Below, in pieces: positions 37,059-47,184 of a stretch of DNA of 64,000 bases. The notes under the pieces are model-generated. The model ran no database searches, was not told the DNA's origin, and saw only the letters and a list, made by a program, of their open reading frames with translations. Position 1 is the stretch's first letter; each line of letters starts with the position of its first letter. Source of the DNA: Labilibaculum manganireducens (GTDB lineage: Bacteria > Bacteroidota > Bacteroidia > Bacteroidales > Marinifilaceae); assembly GCF_002843385.1 (NCBI RefSeq), contig NZ_MVDE01000019.1:49485-113484 (forward strand), written 5' to 3'. Both the position numbers and the translations under genes were made by a program.

Positions 37059-37445
37059 ATGGAAGTTATTAATGCTATTGGACGTAGAAAAGCAGCTGTT
37101 GCCCGTGTATACGTTAGCGAAGGTAAAGGTCAGATTACCATCAACAAAAAAGAGCTTAAAGAGTACTTTACTACCGGAACTCTGCAGTACATCGTAAAGC
37201 AACCTTTAAACCTTTTAGAGGTAGCCGATAAATACGACATCAAAGTAAATCTTGATGGTGGTGGAGTTACAGGTCAAGCAGAAGCTCTTCGTTTGGCAAT
37301 CTCCAGAGCACTTGTTAAAATTGATGCAGAATCAAAATCAGCACTAAGAACTGCAGGTTTTATGACTCGCGATCCTCGTGAGGTTGAACGTAAAAAACCA
37401 GGTCAACCTAAAGCACGTAAGAAATTTCAATTTAGCAAGCGTTAG
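37059..37445 (+). CDS. rpsI: 30S ribosomal protein S9
   Basis: 128 aa. IGRRKAAVARVYVSEGKGQITINKK and the basic tail KPGQPKARKKFQFSKR are diagnostic; the C-terminal tail contacts P-site tRNA. Six nt after rplM, the standard pairing. Confidence 0.98.
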   Translation: MEVINAIGRRKAAVARVYVSEGKGQITINKKELKEYFTTGTLQYIVKQPLNLLEVADKYDIKVNLDGGGVTGQAEALRLAISRALVKIDAESKSALRTAGFMTRDPREVERKKPGQPKARKKFQFSKR

Positions 37446-37450
37446 AATTT

Positions 37451-37516
37451 TTGTGGCAAGTTTAGTATCTAAATTGGTAAGACTTCGATTTTCGAACTAC
37501 TTAGCAATTGCCATAA
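37451..37516 (+). promoter_or_regulatory. Structured leader upstream of rpsB-tsf (three-way junction)
   Basis: A 9-bp closing stem (TTGTGGCAA with TTGCCATAA, one G-U) encloses two hairpins: GTTTAG/CTAAAT around TAT, and TAAG..TTCGA/TCGAA..CTTA. It lies 30 nt before rpsB. Such an architecture suggests an autogenous leader, as S2 regulates its own operon in E. coli; here that is inference. Confidence 0.5.
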
Positions 37517-37546
37517 AACGAATGTAAACGATTAAAAAAAACAAAA

Positions 37547-38425
37547 ATGTCAAATACAACATTTGAAGAATTATTAGAAGCAGGTTGCCACTTTGGTCAC
37601 TTGACTAGAAAATGGAATCCAAAAATGGCTCCTTATATTTTCATGGAGCGCAATGGAATTCACATTATCGACTTGCACAAAACAGCTGTAAAGCTGGATG
37701 ATGCCGCCGCAGCATTGAAACAAATCGCTAAATCAGGAAGAAAAATTCTTTTTGTTGCTACTAAAAAGCAAGCAAAATCAATCGTTTCTGAAAAAGTAGC
37801 AGCAGTAAATATGCCATATGTAACTGAGCGTTGGCCAGGTGGTATGTTAACTAACTTCCCTACTATCAGAAAGGCTGTTAAGAAAATGTCTACCATTGAC
37901 AAAATGGAAGGTGACGGAACTCTTAACCACCTGTCTAAAAGAGAAAGACTACAAGTATCTCGTCAAAGAGCTAAGTTGGAAAAAAACTTAGGTAGTATTG
38001 TTGATCTGACCAGATTACCGGCAGCTCTATTTGTAGTTGATGTAATGAAAGAATATATCGCTGTTAAAGAAGCAAACCGTTTGGGTATTCCTGTTTTCGC
38101 AATGGTTGATACAAACTCAAGCCCTGATGGTATTGATTTCGTAGTTCCTTGTAATGATGACGCTTCCAGCTCTGTTTCTATCATTCTTGACATTGTAACC
38201 GCCTCTATTAAAGAAGGTTTATCGGAAAGAAAAGTAGAAAAAGATACAGAATCGACTGAAAAGAAAGCTTCTAAGCCAAAAAAAGCTAAGAAAGCAGATG
38301 CTCCTGTAGAAGAAGCACCAGTTGCTGAAGTTGCTCCGGCTGTAGAAGTAGCACCAGAAGCACCAGTTGCAGAAACAACTCCAGAAGCTCCAGCTACTGA
38401 AGAAGAAAAGAATGATAAGGAATAA
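37547..38425 (+). CDS. rpsB: 30S ribosomal protein S2 with acidic Ala/Pro-rich tail
   Basis: 292 aa. The S2 core (residues 1-225: LLEAGCHFGHLTRKWNPKM, FVATKKQAKSIV, TERWPGGMLTNFPTIRK, MVDTNSSPDGIDFVVPCNDDASSSV) is followed by a tail of about 65 residues of alternating Ala/Pro/Glu/Val blocks such as EEAPVAEVAPAVEVAPEAPVAE. Longer than the E. coli protein because of this tail, which is common in Bacteroidetes S2. Upstream of tsf by 26 nt, the universal pair. Confidence 0.98.
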   Translation: MSNTTFEELLEAGCHFGHLTRKWNPKMAPYIFMERNGIHIIDLHKTAVKLDDAAAALKQIAKSGRKILFVATKKQAKSIVSEKVAAVNMPYVTERWPGGMLTNFPTIRKAVKKMSTIDKMEGDGTLNHLSKRERLQVSRQRAKLEKNLGSIVDLTRLPAALFVVDVMKEYIAVKEANRLGIPVFAMVDTNSSPDGIDFVVPCNDDASSSVSIILDIVTASIKEGLSERKVEKDTESTEKKASKPKKAKKADAPVEEAPVAEVAPAVEVAPEAPVAETTPEAPATEEEKNDKE

Positions 38426-38451
38426 TTAACTAACAAAAAATTAGATATATC

Positions 38452-39276
38452 ATGTCTATTAAAGCAGCAGACGTAGCCAAATTGCGTAAAGCAACTGGCG
38501 CAGGAATGATGGATTGTAAAAATGCTCTTACTGAAGCTGAAGGGGATTTTGACGCAGCGGTAAGCATTATTCGTAAAAAAGGAATGGCGATTGCTAACAA
38601 ACGTGCCGACAGAGAAGCAACTGAAGGTGTTGTATTAGCAAAAGTTTCTGAAGATAAGAAAAGTGGTGTAATGATCACTCTAAACTGTGAAACTGACTTC
38701 GTTGCGAAGAATGATAGTTTCGTAGAATTTGCAACTAAAATTCTTGATTTAGCTTTGGCAAACATGCCTGCAGATCTTGAAGCTTTGAAAGCTTTAGAGC
38801 TTGAAGGAAGAAAAGTTGAAGAACACGTTACTGAGCAAACCGGTGTTATCGGTGAGAAAATCGATTTAAGTTTCTTTGGTAAAATGGAAGCAGAATATTC
38901 TGTTGCCTATATTCATGCAGGAAACAAATTATCTACTATGATTGGTTTTAACAAATCAATGGATGAGCAAATGGCCAGAGACGTTGCTATGCAAGCTGCA
39001 GCTATGGCTCCAATTAGTATTGATAAGGATGATGTTGCTGCTGATGTAGTTGCTAAAGAACTTGAAATCGCAAAAGAAAAAGCTCGTTTAGAAGGAAAAC
39101 CTGAGGCTATGCTTGATAAAATTGCAGAAGGCCGATTGGTTAAATTCTTTAAAGAATCAACATTATTGAACCAGGACTTTGTTAAAAACAACAAGCAAAC
39201 TGTTAAGCAGTATCTTGCTGAATCTGACAAAGATTTAACTGTGACTAAAATGATGCGTTTCACATTAAATGCTTAA
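38452..39276 (+). CDS. tsf: Elongation factor Ts
   Basis: 274 aa. The start IKAADVAKLRKATGAGMMDCKNALTEAEGDFDAA is the UBA-like N-terminal domain that binds EF-Tu; the TDFVAKNDSFVEF motif and C-terminal dimerisation-type regions follow. It exchanges GDP for GTP on EF-Tu. Co-transcribed with rpsB and followed by a terminator. Confidence 0.98.
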   Translation: MSIKAADVAKLRKATGAGMMDCKNALTEAEGDFDAAVSIIRKKGMAIANKRADREATEGVVLAKVSEDKKSGVMITLNCETDFVAKNDSFVEFATKILDLALANMPADLEALKALELEGRKVEEHVTEQTGVIGEKIDLSFFGKMEAEYSVAYIHAGNKLSTMIGFNKSMDEQMARDVAMQAAAMAPISIDKDDVAADVVAKELEIAKEKARLEGKPEAMLDKIAEGRLVKFFKESTLLNQDFVKNNKQTVKQYLAESDKDLTVTKMMRFTLNA

Positions 39277-39295
39277 TACAATTATTATTACATAT

Positions 39296-39328
39296 AAAAA
39301 GAGTTCCTTTCCGGAACTCTTTTTTTTT
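39296..39328 (+). terminator. Terminator of rpsB-tsf
   Basis: AAAAAGAGTTCC with GGAACTCTTTTT around TTTCC, followed by T8. Confidence 0.92.
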
Positions 39329-39375
39329 ATCTTATCGTAGAATTTTCTCAACTTTGGGTATAAAAATCTGAAAGA

Positions 39376-40086
39376 ATGGTTAAATACAAACGTGTACTAC
39401 TGAAATTAAGCGGCGAATCTTTAATGGGTGATCAACAATATGGAATTGATTCACAAAGATTAAACGACTATGCCGAACAAATTAAAGAAATAACAGATCT
39501 TGGTGTTCAAGTTGGAATCGTAATTGGCGGCGGTAATATTTTTCGCGGATTAAGCGGTGCTGCTAAAGGTTTCGACCGTGTTAAAGGCGATTCGATGGGA
39601 ATGCTTGCTACCGTAATTAACAGCCTTGCACTTAACTCCGCATTGGAAGCCATTCAATGTAAATCACGGGTTTTAACAGCCATTCGAATGGAGCCAATTG
39701 GTGAATTCTATTCGAAACAAAAAGCGGTAGACTACCTTTCTGAAGGTTGTGTTACGATCTTCTCTGCCGGAACAGGAAATCCGTATTTTACAACAGATAC
39801 TGGTTCTTCGCTTCGTGGAATTGAAATAGAAGCTGATGTAATGCTTAAGGGAACCCGCGTTGACGGCATATATACTGCTGATCCTGAAAAAGACAGTAGC
39901 GCTGTAAAATTTGAAACCATTACTTTCGATGAAATCTACAACAAAGATTTGAGAGTTATGGATTTAACGGCAACAACAATGTGTAAAGAAAACAATTTAC
40001 CAATAATTGTTTTTGATATGGATACAAAAGGAAATTTAAAGCAAGTGATTGAAGGTGAAAATATTGGGACATTAGTTCACAATTAA
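39376..40086 (+). CDS. pyrH: UMP kinase
   Basis: 236 aa. KRVLLKLSGESLMGDQQYGID, the GGGNIFRG phosphate loop, and KGTRVDGIYTADPEKD are diagnostic of the amino-acid-kinase-fold UMP kinase. Phosphorylates UMP to UDP in pyrimidine synthesis. Set in the common rpsB-tsf-pyrH-frr order. Confidence 0.97.
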   Translation: MVKYKRVLLKLSGESLMGDQQYGIDSQRLNDYAEQIKEITDLGVQVGIVIGGGNIFRGLSGAAKGFDRVKGDSMGMLATVINSLALNSALEAIQCKSRVLTAIRMEPIGEFYSKQKAVDYLSEGCVTIFSAGTGNPYFTTDTGSSLRGIEIEADVMLKGTRVDGIYTADPEKDSSAVKFETITFDEIYNKDLRVMDLTATTMCKENNLPIIVFDMDTKGNLKQVIEGENIGTLVHN

Positions 40087-40164
40087 CAGCCACAAGCTCT
40101 TTACTACTGATACATTTTAGTTTTAGTAAAAAAGGACTATCTTTATTTGATTATAGATTTTTGC

Positions 40165-40172
40165 TATTTTTG
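40165..40172 (+). promoter_or_regulatory. Probable -7 box of the frr promoter
   Basis: TATTTTTG fits TAnnTTTG; TTTG at 40146-40149 is 15 bp upstream, slightly short of the usual spacing. Confidence 0.45.
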
Positions 40173-40219
40173 TAAACACTATACATTGATCAATAAAAAC
40201 ATATAAAAATCTTTCTCCG

Positions 40220-40783
40220 ATGACTGAAGAAGTTCAAATGTATCTGGATGATACGCAGGAAAAGATGGAAGCTGCTGTTGACCATCTTGAAAAAGAATTA
40301 GTGAAAATTCGTGCTGGAAGAGCAAATCCAAGCATGTTGAATGGTGTGATGGTGGATTACTACGGAAACATGACTCCACTGGCTCAGGTTGCCAATCTAA
40401 GTGTACCCGATCCAAGAACTATTGCAATTCAACCATGGGAAAAACCAATGATTGTACAGATTGAAAAAGCGATTATGAATTCCAATTTGGGTTTTAACCC
40501 GGATAATAATGGAGAATTAATCCGTATTCATATTCCTCCTTTGACCGAAGAACGCAGAAATGACTTGGTTAAACAAGCTAAATCGGAATGCGAACATGCA
40601 AAAGTAAGCATCCGAAATGCCAGAAGAGATACCAATGTTGAATTAAAAAAACTGGTAAAAGATGGTTTATCAGAAGACATCGAAAAAGATGCAGAAGCTT
40701 TTGTTCAAAAGCTTACCGACAAATTCAGCAAGAAAATTGATGACTTGCTGGTTGAAAAAGAGAAAGATATCATGACCATATAA
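40220..40783 (+). CDS. frr: Ribosome recycling factor
   Basis: 187 aa. The three-helix-bundle signature is intact: KIRAGRANPSMLNGVMVDYYGNMTPLAQVANLSVPDPRTIAIQPW and the C-terminal LTEERRNDLVKQAKSECEHAKVSIRNARRD. With EF-G it splits post-termination ribosomes. A strong terminator follows 6 nt after the stop. Confidence 0.97.
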   Translation: MTEEVQMYLDDTQEKMEAAVDHLEKELVKIRAGRANPSMLNGVMVDYYGNMTPLAQVANLSVPDPRTIAIQPWEKPMIVQIEKAIMNSNLGFNPDNNGELIRIHIPPLTEERRNDLVKQAKSECEHAKVSIRNARRDTNVELKKLVKDGLSEDIEKDAEAFVQKLTDKFSKKIDDLLVEKEKDIMTI

Positions 40784-40789
40784 TAATTG

Positions 40790-40819
40790 AAAAAAGCTGC
40801 CGGTTGGCAGCTTTTTTTT
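40790..40819 (+). terminator. Terminator downstream of frr
   Basis: AAAAAAGCTGCC with GGCAGCTTTTTT around GGTT, then T. Confidence 0.92.
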
Positions 40820-40826
40820 ACAATTA

Positions 40827-41618
40827 TTAGTTTCTTAATTTCTTAACTATCTGCATAAACATTTTCAATCGCTCATCAGAAATTTCATTCTCCCAATATC
40901 CATCTTCCTTAAAGTGTGAACCAACTATAAAAGCAGAAGCATAATCCCAATACTCCGAAAGATTCTCAGCAGTAATACCTGATCCAATTAATATTGGAAT
41001 ATGAATTTTATCCTTCAGACTTTTTAATTCGTGCAAATAAACAGTTTTCCCAGTTGAAGAGCCCGTAATAATAACTCCATCACTTAAGAAAAATTCGGCA
41101 GCCTCCGCTGTTTCTGCAATATCAACATCCGCAGTAATGGCATGTGAGCTGTGCTTCTTTTTAATGTCTGTAAACACAAAAACATTTTCCGCTCCAATTG
41201 CTTTTCGATAACGCATCAGCTCCCCGGCACAAGAATCTATATAACCCTCGTCAGCAAGATGCCCAAATACAAAACCTTCCGCACGGATAAATTGAAAATT
41301 AGCCACTTTTGCCACCGCCAGAGCTTCTTTATTCGCTCCTGCCAATATTTGAATTCCTAAAGGTAATTTTACTGCATCACGCACTGCTTTTGCAACAACT
41401 GCCATAGCTGCTGTTATTTCCGGCCCTACCGAACCTTTTAGGTAGGGAACGTCGTGCATGTTTTCTATCATAACTGCATCCAAACCGGCTGTTTCATACT
41501 GCCTGGCTTCTTTTACAGCAAGTTCACAAATCTTTGCCAAGGAATATTTATTCTTCGGCGTACCTGGCAATGCCTGAACATGCACCATTCCTATAATGGA
41601 TTTGTTTAAGTTCATCAT
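40827..41618 (-). CDS. BtpA/SgcQ family protein
   Basis: 263 aa. TIM-barrel BtpA/SgcQ signature: IIGMVHVQALPGTP, DAVMIENMHDVPYL, LPLGIQILAGANKEALAVAKVANFQFIRAEGFVFGHLADEGYIDSCAG, and GVIITGSSTGKTVYLHEL. BtpA is linked to photosystem I stability in cyanobacteria; in heterotrophs the family is annotated as a sugar-related protein of unknown activity. Ends close behind the converging frr terminator. Confidence 0.88.
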   Translation of the reverse strand: MMNLNKSIIGMVHVQALPGTPKNKYSLAKICELAVKEARQYETAGLDAVMIENMHDVPYLKGSVGPEITAAMAVVAKAVRDAVKLPLGIQILAGANKEALAVAKVANFQFIRAEGFVFGHLADEGYIDSCAGELMRYRKAIGAENVFVFTDIKKKHSSHAITADVDIAETAEAAEFFLSDGVIITGSSTGKTVYLHELKSLKDKIHIPILIGSGITAENLSEYWDYASAFIVGSHFKEDGYWENEISDERLKMFMQIVKKLRN

Positions 41619-41641
41619 ATCATTTAGCTTGAAGCCTTGTA

Positions 41642-42652
41642 TTAATTTGATTCCAGTATCTTAAACAACTCATCCAATTTTGGGGTGAGAATGATCTCAG
41701 TTCTACGATTTTTACTACGACCTTCGGCGGTTGCATTAGTACCAATCGGCACGTATTTACTTCTACCTGCAACGGTAAGTCTTTCAGCATCAATTCCAGT
41801 ATTTAAAATTAATATCCGAACAATAGATGTTGCTCTTTTCACACTTAAATCCCAGTTGTCTTTTAACTCACCACTGCCCTTGTAAGGAACATTGTCGGTA
41901 TGTCCTTCAATCATTACATTAATATCTTTGTTTTGAGCCAATACACCTGCCAAATGCCCTAATGCTTCCACACCTCTTTGATCCACCTGATAACTTCCCG
42001 ATTTAAAAAGGAGTTTTTCATCCATAGAGACATAAACCTTTCCATTTTTGGTAGTGATCGACAAACCATTGCCGTCAAATCCGGTAAGGGCATTCATTAC
42101 CTTTTGTTTTAAAGCCTTTACGGCCTCATCTTTTCTGTTTAAAGCCGATTCCAACTCCTGCAATCGCTTATCTCTCCGATTCAATTCAGCCTGTAAAGTA
42201 TCGAGGGTTCGTTTGCGGGCATCCATTTCTTTTTCCAAAGAAAGAACCTCATCTTCACGCAGTCTCAATTCATTTTGAGCCTTTTTAATCTGACCTAATA
42301 AAGCTTTGGTTTCCTTTTCGTTGCCTGCCTGCATTCCTGCCAATTGATTTAGTAAATCCTGATTGCTCTTTTCTATTCTGCTTAATCGTTCCCGTGCAGA
42401 CTGAAGATGTCGTGATATTTGCAATGTATCTGCAAGAATATTTTTATATTTTTCATCTAAAACCTCAAGTTTTCCACTCAATTCATTATTCAATTCGCTT
42501 AGCGTAAGATTTTTTTCCTTTTCCATCTCCAATTCGTCCTGGCAGTTTTGCTGCTTAGATTGGAGTTCTTGAAATTGTCTTGTAGGAACACAAGAAAAGC
42601 ATAGAAAAACTGATGCTAAAATAAATACCAGCTGACTCGTTTTTTTGAACAT
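41642..42652 (-). CDS. OmpA family lipoprotein-like protein with coiled coil
   Basis: 336 aa. Signal-type start (KTSQLVFILASVFLCFSC, a plausible lipobox), then a long coiled coil (about residues 30-190, rich in Gln, Glu, Leu and Lys) and a C-terminal OmpA-like peptidoglycan-binding domain (about 215-335) with MIEGHTDNVPY, NWDLSVKRATSIVRIL and RSKNRRTEIIL. It probably tethers the outer membrane to peptidoglycan over a coiled-coil stalk. It starts 23 nt upstream of the BtpA-like gene, so they may share a transcript. Confidence 0.88.
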   Translation of the reverse strand: MFKKTSQLVFILASVFLCFSCVPTRQFQELQSKQQNCQDELEMEKEKNLTLSELNNELSGKLEVLDEKYKNILADTLQISRHLQSARERLSRIEKSNQDLLNQLAGMQAGNEKETKALLGQIKKAQNELRLREDEVLSLEKEMDARKRTLDTLQAELNRRDKRLQELESALNRKDEAVKALKQKVMNALTGFDGNGLSITTKNGKVYVSMDEKLLFKSGSYQVDQRGVEALGHLAGVLAQNKDINVMIEGHTDNVPYKGSGELKDNWDLSVKRATSIVRILILNTGIDAERLTVAGRSKYVPIGTNATAEGRSKNRRTEIILTPKLDELFKILESN

Positions 42653-42876
42653 GTTTAAATTGTACTTTTGTTAGTAATGAAACTTGCAATTACACAAGCA
42701 AATATAAGAATCTGACATGGTATCGTCATCACCAGACAGAAGAATACTTTAGTTTTTATTATTATCTTCGTCAATATTTTTCTTCCAGAATAATCTGTTT
42801 ATCCGCTATCAGTTGAAAAAAATGATTGGGAAACAAATTCTTATTCTGTTAAACGATTAAAAAGGGTATTTCGTAC

Positions 42877-44790
42877 ATGGCTAAGTCTGAAAAAGAATTT
42901 TTAGATAAAATCAATTTTCCATCTGATCTGAAAAAGGTATCTGAAGACGACCTTATTCAGGTTTGTGAAGAATTGCGCCAGGAAATTATTGAAGAAGTTT
43001 CATGCAATCCAGGGCATTTTGGTGCCAGTTTGGGTGTGGTAGAACTTACCGTTGCTCTTCACTACGTACTAAATACTCCCTACGACAACCTGATTTGGGA
43101 TGTAGGCCATCAGGCATACGGACATAAAATTCTTACCGGAAGAAAAGATATTTTTCATACGAATAGAAAATACAAAGGAATAAGTGGTTTCCCTAACAGA
43201 AACGAAAGCGAATACGATGCTTTTACTGTCGGACACTCCTCTACTTCTATATCCGCAGCCTTGGGAATGGCTACTGCGGCTCAATTAAGCGGAGAGACCG
43301 ATCGAAAAACAGTTGCCGTAATTGGTGATGGATCGATGACTGCCGGTTTGGCCTTTGAAGGACTAAACAATGCTGCCAACAACAATGCTGATTTACTGGT
43401 TATCCTAAACGATAACAATATGGCTATCGATCCTAATGTTGGAGGTTTGAACAACTACTTGCTGGATATTACCACTTCGCAGACCTATAATAAAGTAAAG
43501 AATGATATTTGGCGGTTTCTGGGGAAATTAAACCGGTTAAATCCAAACACTCAAAAAATATTTCAGAAAGTGGAACAAGGAATCAAAACCATTCTGCTAA
43601 AACAAAGTAATATTTTTGAGGCTTTTAACTTTAGATATTTTGGACCTGTTGATGGTCATGATGTGAATCACATGGTAAAAGTTTTGAGTGATTTACAAAA
43701 AATTTCAGGCCCAAAGCTTTTGCATGTTATTACAAAAAAAGGAAAAGGCTTTAAACTGGCCGAACAGAATCAGACTTACTGGCACGCTCCAGGAATGTTC
43801 GACAAGGTAACAGGTGAAATTTTACAACCTGAATCAACGAGTCCGCAAGCACCAAAATTCCAAGAAGTTTTTGGCAATACTTTGGTTGAACTGGCCGAAA
43901 TGAATGATAAAATTGTTGGTATTACACCAGCAATGCCAACAGGCAGTTCATTAAATATCATGATGGAAAAAATGCCCGATCGTGCATTTGATGTTGGGAT
44001 TGCGGAACAACACGCCGTTACTTTCTCGGGAGGATTGGCTGCAAAAGGCAAATTACCATTCTGTGCCATTTACTCATCATTTATGCAAAGAGCTTACGAT
44101 CAGGTGATTCATGATGTAGCTCTGCAAAATGTAAATGTTGTTTTCTGTCTGGATCGTGGTGGTGTTGTTGGTGCCGATGGTGCAACTCATCATGGTGTTT
44201 ACGATCTGGCCTTTTTCAGATGCATTCCAAATATGACAATTGCTTCTCCTCTTGATGCTGTTGAGTTGAGAAATTTGATGTTTACTGCCCAACAAGAAAA
44301 TATGGGTCCTTTTTCCATTCGTTACCCACGCGGTAAAGGTCGTATTCTTGACTGGCAAAAACCTTTTGAGATTCTTCCTGTTGGCAAAGGCCAAAAGTTG
44401 AAAGACGGAAAAGATCTTGCAATATTATCGATTGGTGCCATTGGTGTGGAAGCTGTGGATGCCATTGAAGAACTGGAAAAAGACGGCTACTCGATTGCCC
44501 ATTACGACATGCGTTATCTGAAACCTATTGATACCGAATTGCTGCATGAAGTTCTTGGAAAACACGATCAGATTATCACTCTTGAAGATGGGTGTATTAT
44601 TGGCGGATTAGGTTCAGCAGTCATCGAGTTTGCGAATGACAATCATTATCAGGCCAGGGTAAAACGATTGGGTGTACCCGATAAATGGGTAGAACAAGGT
44701 ACTCAGCAGGAATTGTATCGTGAATGTGGATACGACAAATTGGGAATCATAGAATCGGCAACCGCAATTTTAGCCAAAACAGAAGGTTAA
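42877..44790 (+). CDS. dxs: 1-deoxy-D-xylulose-5-phosphate synthase
   Basis: 637 aa, standard length. TPP-binding motif [31 protein letters not shown], histidine-rich VGHSSTSIS and HYV segments, the catalytic [14 protein letters not shown] (glutamate in the transketolase domain) and the C-terminal transketolase domain. Condenses pyruvate and glyceraldehyde 3-phosphate, first step of the MEP isoprenoid pathway. Its stop overlaps the stop of the converging small gene by 4 nt. Confidence 0.97.
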   Translation: MAKSEKEFLDKINFPSDLKKVSEDDLIQVCEELRQEIIEEVSCNPGHFGASLGVVELTVALHYVLNTPYDNLIWDVGHQAYGHKILTGRKDIFHTNRKYKGISGFPNRNESEYDAFTVGHSSTSISAALGMATAAQLSGETDRKTVAVIGDGSMTAGLAFEGLNNAANNNADLLVILNDNNMAIDPNVGGLNNYLLDITTSQTYNKVKNDIWRFLGKLNRLNPNTQKIFQKVEQGIKTILLKQSNIFEAFNFRYFGPVDGHDVNHMVKVLSDLQKISGPKLLHVITKKGKGFKLAEQNQTYWHAPGMFDKVTGEILQPESTSPQAPKFQEVFGNTLVELAEMNDKIVGITPAMPTGSSLNIMMEKMPDRAFDVGIAEQHAVTFSGGLAAKGKLPFCAIYSSFMQRAYDQVIHDVALQNVNVVFCLDRGGVVGADGATHHGVYDLAFFRCIPNMTIASPLDAVELRNLMFTAQQENMGPFSIRYPRGKGRILDWQKPFEILPVGKGQKLKDGKDLAILSIGAIGVEAVDAIEELEKDGYSIAHYDMRYLKPIDTELLHEVLGKHDQIITLEDGCIIGGLGSAVIEFANDNHYQARVKRLGVPDKWVEQGTQQELYRECGYDKLGIIESATAILAKTEG

Positions 44791-45053
44791 GGACTATCTC
44801 TGTATCCATCAGAATAAGGATCAAGCCCTTCGAAATCTCCTGTAAAAGAATCAATTCGGGCCTGAAGTTCCTGATTCATTTTAATTAGATAGATTGTGTC
44901 TTCGGTACGCAACTCCACAACATTTATTTTATCACCATTTGGTTTCGTAATGCTGATCAAGTCATCTTCATAAATTCCATCGGGAAAGGTTTTTATCAGA
45001 CGTTGAATCAACTCAATACCAATGCTTTTAAAGTCCTTAATTACTCTTTTCAT
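44787..45053 (-). CDS. Hypothetical small protein
   Basis: 88 aa from the ATG at 45053. The frame extends to 45080, but [27 protein letters not shown] is the more likely start. The sequence is helical and acidic at the C-terminus; no family recognised. It is a plausible real gene because of the 4-nt overlap with dxs, codon use like the neighbours and a strong start. Function unknown. Confidence 0.55.
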   Translation of the reverse strand: MKRVIKDFKSIGIELIQRLIKTFPDGIYEDDLISITKPNGDKINVVELRTEDTIYLIKMNQELQARIDSFTGDFEGLDPYSDGYRDSP

Positions 45054-45399
45054 CACACACTGATTAATAATCGATATCAATCTTTTTTCACATTTCCCTA
45101 AAACTGGTTCGGGCAGATAAGAGTTTCAAACAAGATCATTCTTTCTTTATTGTTACTGATCTCAATTTAAGGAATTTAAGAGAATGAAAAAAAATATTCT
45201 CCCATATGGACTCTATTTATATTTTCAATTTAATGGTGCAAAATTGAAAATGAGAATGAAATCAAGCTTTCCGAAACATCTTAAGCTGCACATAAATCGT
45301 TTTCGCTCAAATAAAAGTGAATTCTATACACCAATACCAGCATTCCTAAATATTAAAAGCCTAGTTTTGCCGACTTATTCAAAATTTTGATGATTACAT
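45054..45399. other. Intergenic region between the small gene and the SulP gene
   Basis: 346 nt. It contains a 68-codon open frame (45184-45390) rich in lysine and phenylalanine that I judge to be chance. No RNA gene or hairpin of note. Confidence 0.5.
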
Positions 45400-47052
45400 A
45401 TGGTAGATTTTTTTAGAAAGAAAGCAGCAAATTCAAAAGATGATATATTATCCGGATTAACCGTAGCTCTTGCGTTGGTACCAGAAGCGGTAGCCTTTGC
45501 CTTTGTGGCTGGTGTTGATCCTTTAGTTGGACTTTACGCCGCCTTTATGGTTGGTTTAATTACTTCTGTTTTTGGTGGTCGCCCGGGAATGATATCCGGA
45601 GCTACAGGTGCCATGGCAGTTGTTTTGGTCAGCCTTGTAAAAGAAGGAAATGATCTGGGAATGGCGATGGCTAATCCCGTTCAGGATATGGGTTTGAACT
45701 ATTTGTTCGCAACAATAATTCTGGCAGGTGTTCTACAATTTTTAGCCGGTGTTTTCAAGTTTGGTAAATTCGTCAGACTCATTCCCCACCCTGTTATGAT
45801 GGGGTTTGTAAATGGTTTGGCAATTGTTATTTTTATGTCGCAGCTAGGAATGTTTCCACAGGTAATTAATTGGGATGCAATTTCTTTCTCAGACTACACC
45901 CTACATATAAACCGTGAAGCTTTTTGGGTAGCAGATAAAGTTCTATATACGATGGTTGGTTTGGTTATTCTCACCATGAGTATCATGTATCTTCTTCCAA
46001 AGATTACAAGTAAAATACCTGCAGCCCTTGTTGCTATTTTAACTGTATCGGCCATTGTGATATTTGGGAATCTTGATGTCAGCACTGTTGGATCCTTTAT
46101 TCGGGATGGCGGCGGTACTGGTCTTAAAGGTGGCTTGCCTTCTTTCCAGAGCCAATTGTTTGCAATGGTTCCTTTCAACTGGACTACCGTTGCATTTATT
46201 CTTCCTTATGCGGTAATTTTAGCTGCCATTGGTCTTATTGAGTCGCTAATGACTTTGAATTTACTGGATGAAATTACCAACAGCCGTGGAAACGGGAACC
46301 GCGAATGTATGGCTCAGGGAGCTGCAAATATCGTTACCGGATTTTTCGGTGGAATGGGTGGATGCGCCATGATTGGTCAATCGCTGATTAATGTAAAATC
46401 GGGCGGACGAGGAAGACTATCAGGTATTATTGCGGCATCAACCTTATTGGTATTTATTCTTTTTGCCTCTCCTTATATCGAAATGGTGCCAATCGCTGCA
46501 CTTGTGGGAGTAATGTTTATGGTGGTTATCGGAACATTTGCCTGGTCAACCTTTAATGTATTACTTAAAATACCAAAAGCCGATGCCTTTGTATTGGTTC
46601 TTGTATCCGGACTAACCGTTATCTTCGATCTTGCCATTGCGGTACTGGTTGGTGTTATTGTAAGTGCCCTTGCCTTTTCCTGGGAAAATGCCCGTAGAAT
46701 CCGTGCAAGAAGATCGTTTCGGGAAGATGGTACTAAAATATATGAAATCTGGGGACCTCTGTTTTTTGGTTCCATTACCACTTTCAATAACAAATTTGAT
46801 GTCGAAAATGATCCTGAATCGGTAGAAATTGATTTTATCGAATCGCGTGTAGCCGACCATTCGGGAATTGAAGCAATCAGCAATTTGGTTCAGAAGTATG
46901 AAAATGCAGGAAAAACCATTAAATTGAAACACTTAAGTGAAGACTGTATTACTTTACTGCAACGTGCCGATGATCACTTTAGAACCGTTATTTTGAGAGA
47001 TATTGATGATCCGAGATACTATGTAGTGACCGATAAAGCGAAAATTGGATAA
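45400..47052 (+). CDS. SulP family inorganic anion transporter
   Basis: 550 aa. The SLC26/SulP core carries the signature LSGLTVALALVPEAVAFAFVAGVDPLVGLYAAFMVGLITSVFGGRPGMISGATGAMAVV in the first 80 residues and about 12 membrane helices to residue 430, then a STAS domain (about 440-540). Such proteins move sulfate, bicarbonate or other anions by secondary transport. Substrate not determinable. It converges with the peptidase gene downstream. Confidence 0.92.
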   Translation: MVDFFRKKAANSKDDILSGLTVALALVPEAVAFAFVAGVDPLVGLYAAFMVGLITSVFGGRPGMISGATGAMAVVLVSLVKEGNDLGMAMANPVQDMGLNYLFATIILAGVLQFLAGVFKFGKFVRLIPHPVMMGFVNGLAIVIFMSQLGMFPQVINWDAISFSDYTLHINREAFWVADKVLYTMVGLVILTMSIMYLLPKITSKIPAALVAILTVSAIVIFGNLDVSTVGSFIRDGGGTGLKGGLPSFQSQLFAMVPFNWTTVAFILPYAVILAAIGLIESLMTLNLLDEITNSRGNGNRECMAQGAANIVTGFFGGMGGCAMIGQSLINVKSGGRGRLSGIIAASTLLVFILFASPYIEMVPIAALVGVMFMVVIGTFAWSTFNVLLKIPKADAFVLVLVSGLTVIFDLAIAVLVGVIVSALAFSWENARRIRARRSFREDGTKIYEIWGPLFFGSITTFNNKFDVENDPESVEIDFIESRVADHSGIEAISNLVQKYENAGKTIKLKHLSEDCITLLQRADDHFRTVILRDIDDPRYYVVTDKAKIG

Positions 47053-47098
47053 GCTCAAAAGACATTTGTGATGGAAATTTGTTTCCATTGCTTTTTTT

Positions 47099-47130
47099 CA
47101 CCTCCTTCCCATGTGGGAGGAGGTGTTTTG
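47099..47130 (+). terminator. Terminator of the SulP gene
   Basis: CACCTCCTTCCC with GGGAGGAGGTG (one bulge), loop ATGT, then TTTT. Confidence 0.75.
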
Positions 47131-47133
47131 CGT

Positions 47134-47163
47134 AAAAAAGGGCTTGAATTTTCATCCAAGCCC
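47134..47163 (-). terminator. Terminator of the C1 peptidase gene
   Basis: GGGCTTG/CAAGCCC stem; on the minus strand the hairpin is followed by T6. Confidence 0.82.
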
Positions 47164-47184
47164 ACTTCGTTTAGTATTTGGATT

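Noticed and set aside
45184..45390. 68-codon ORF in the gap upstream of the SulP gene
   Set aside because: Composition is AT-driven, rich in Lys/Phe, with no signal, promoter or recognised domain; probably chance.
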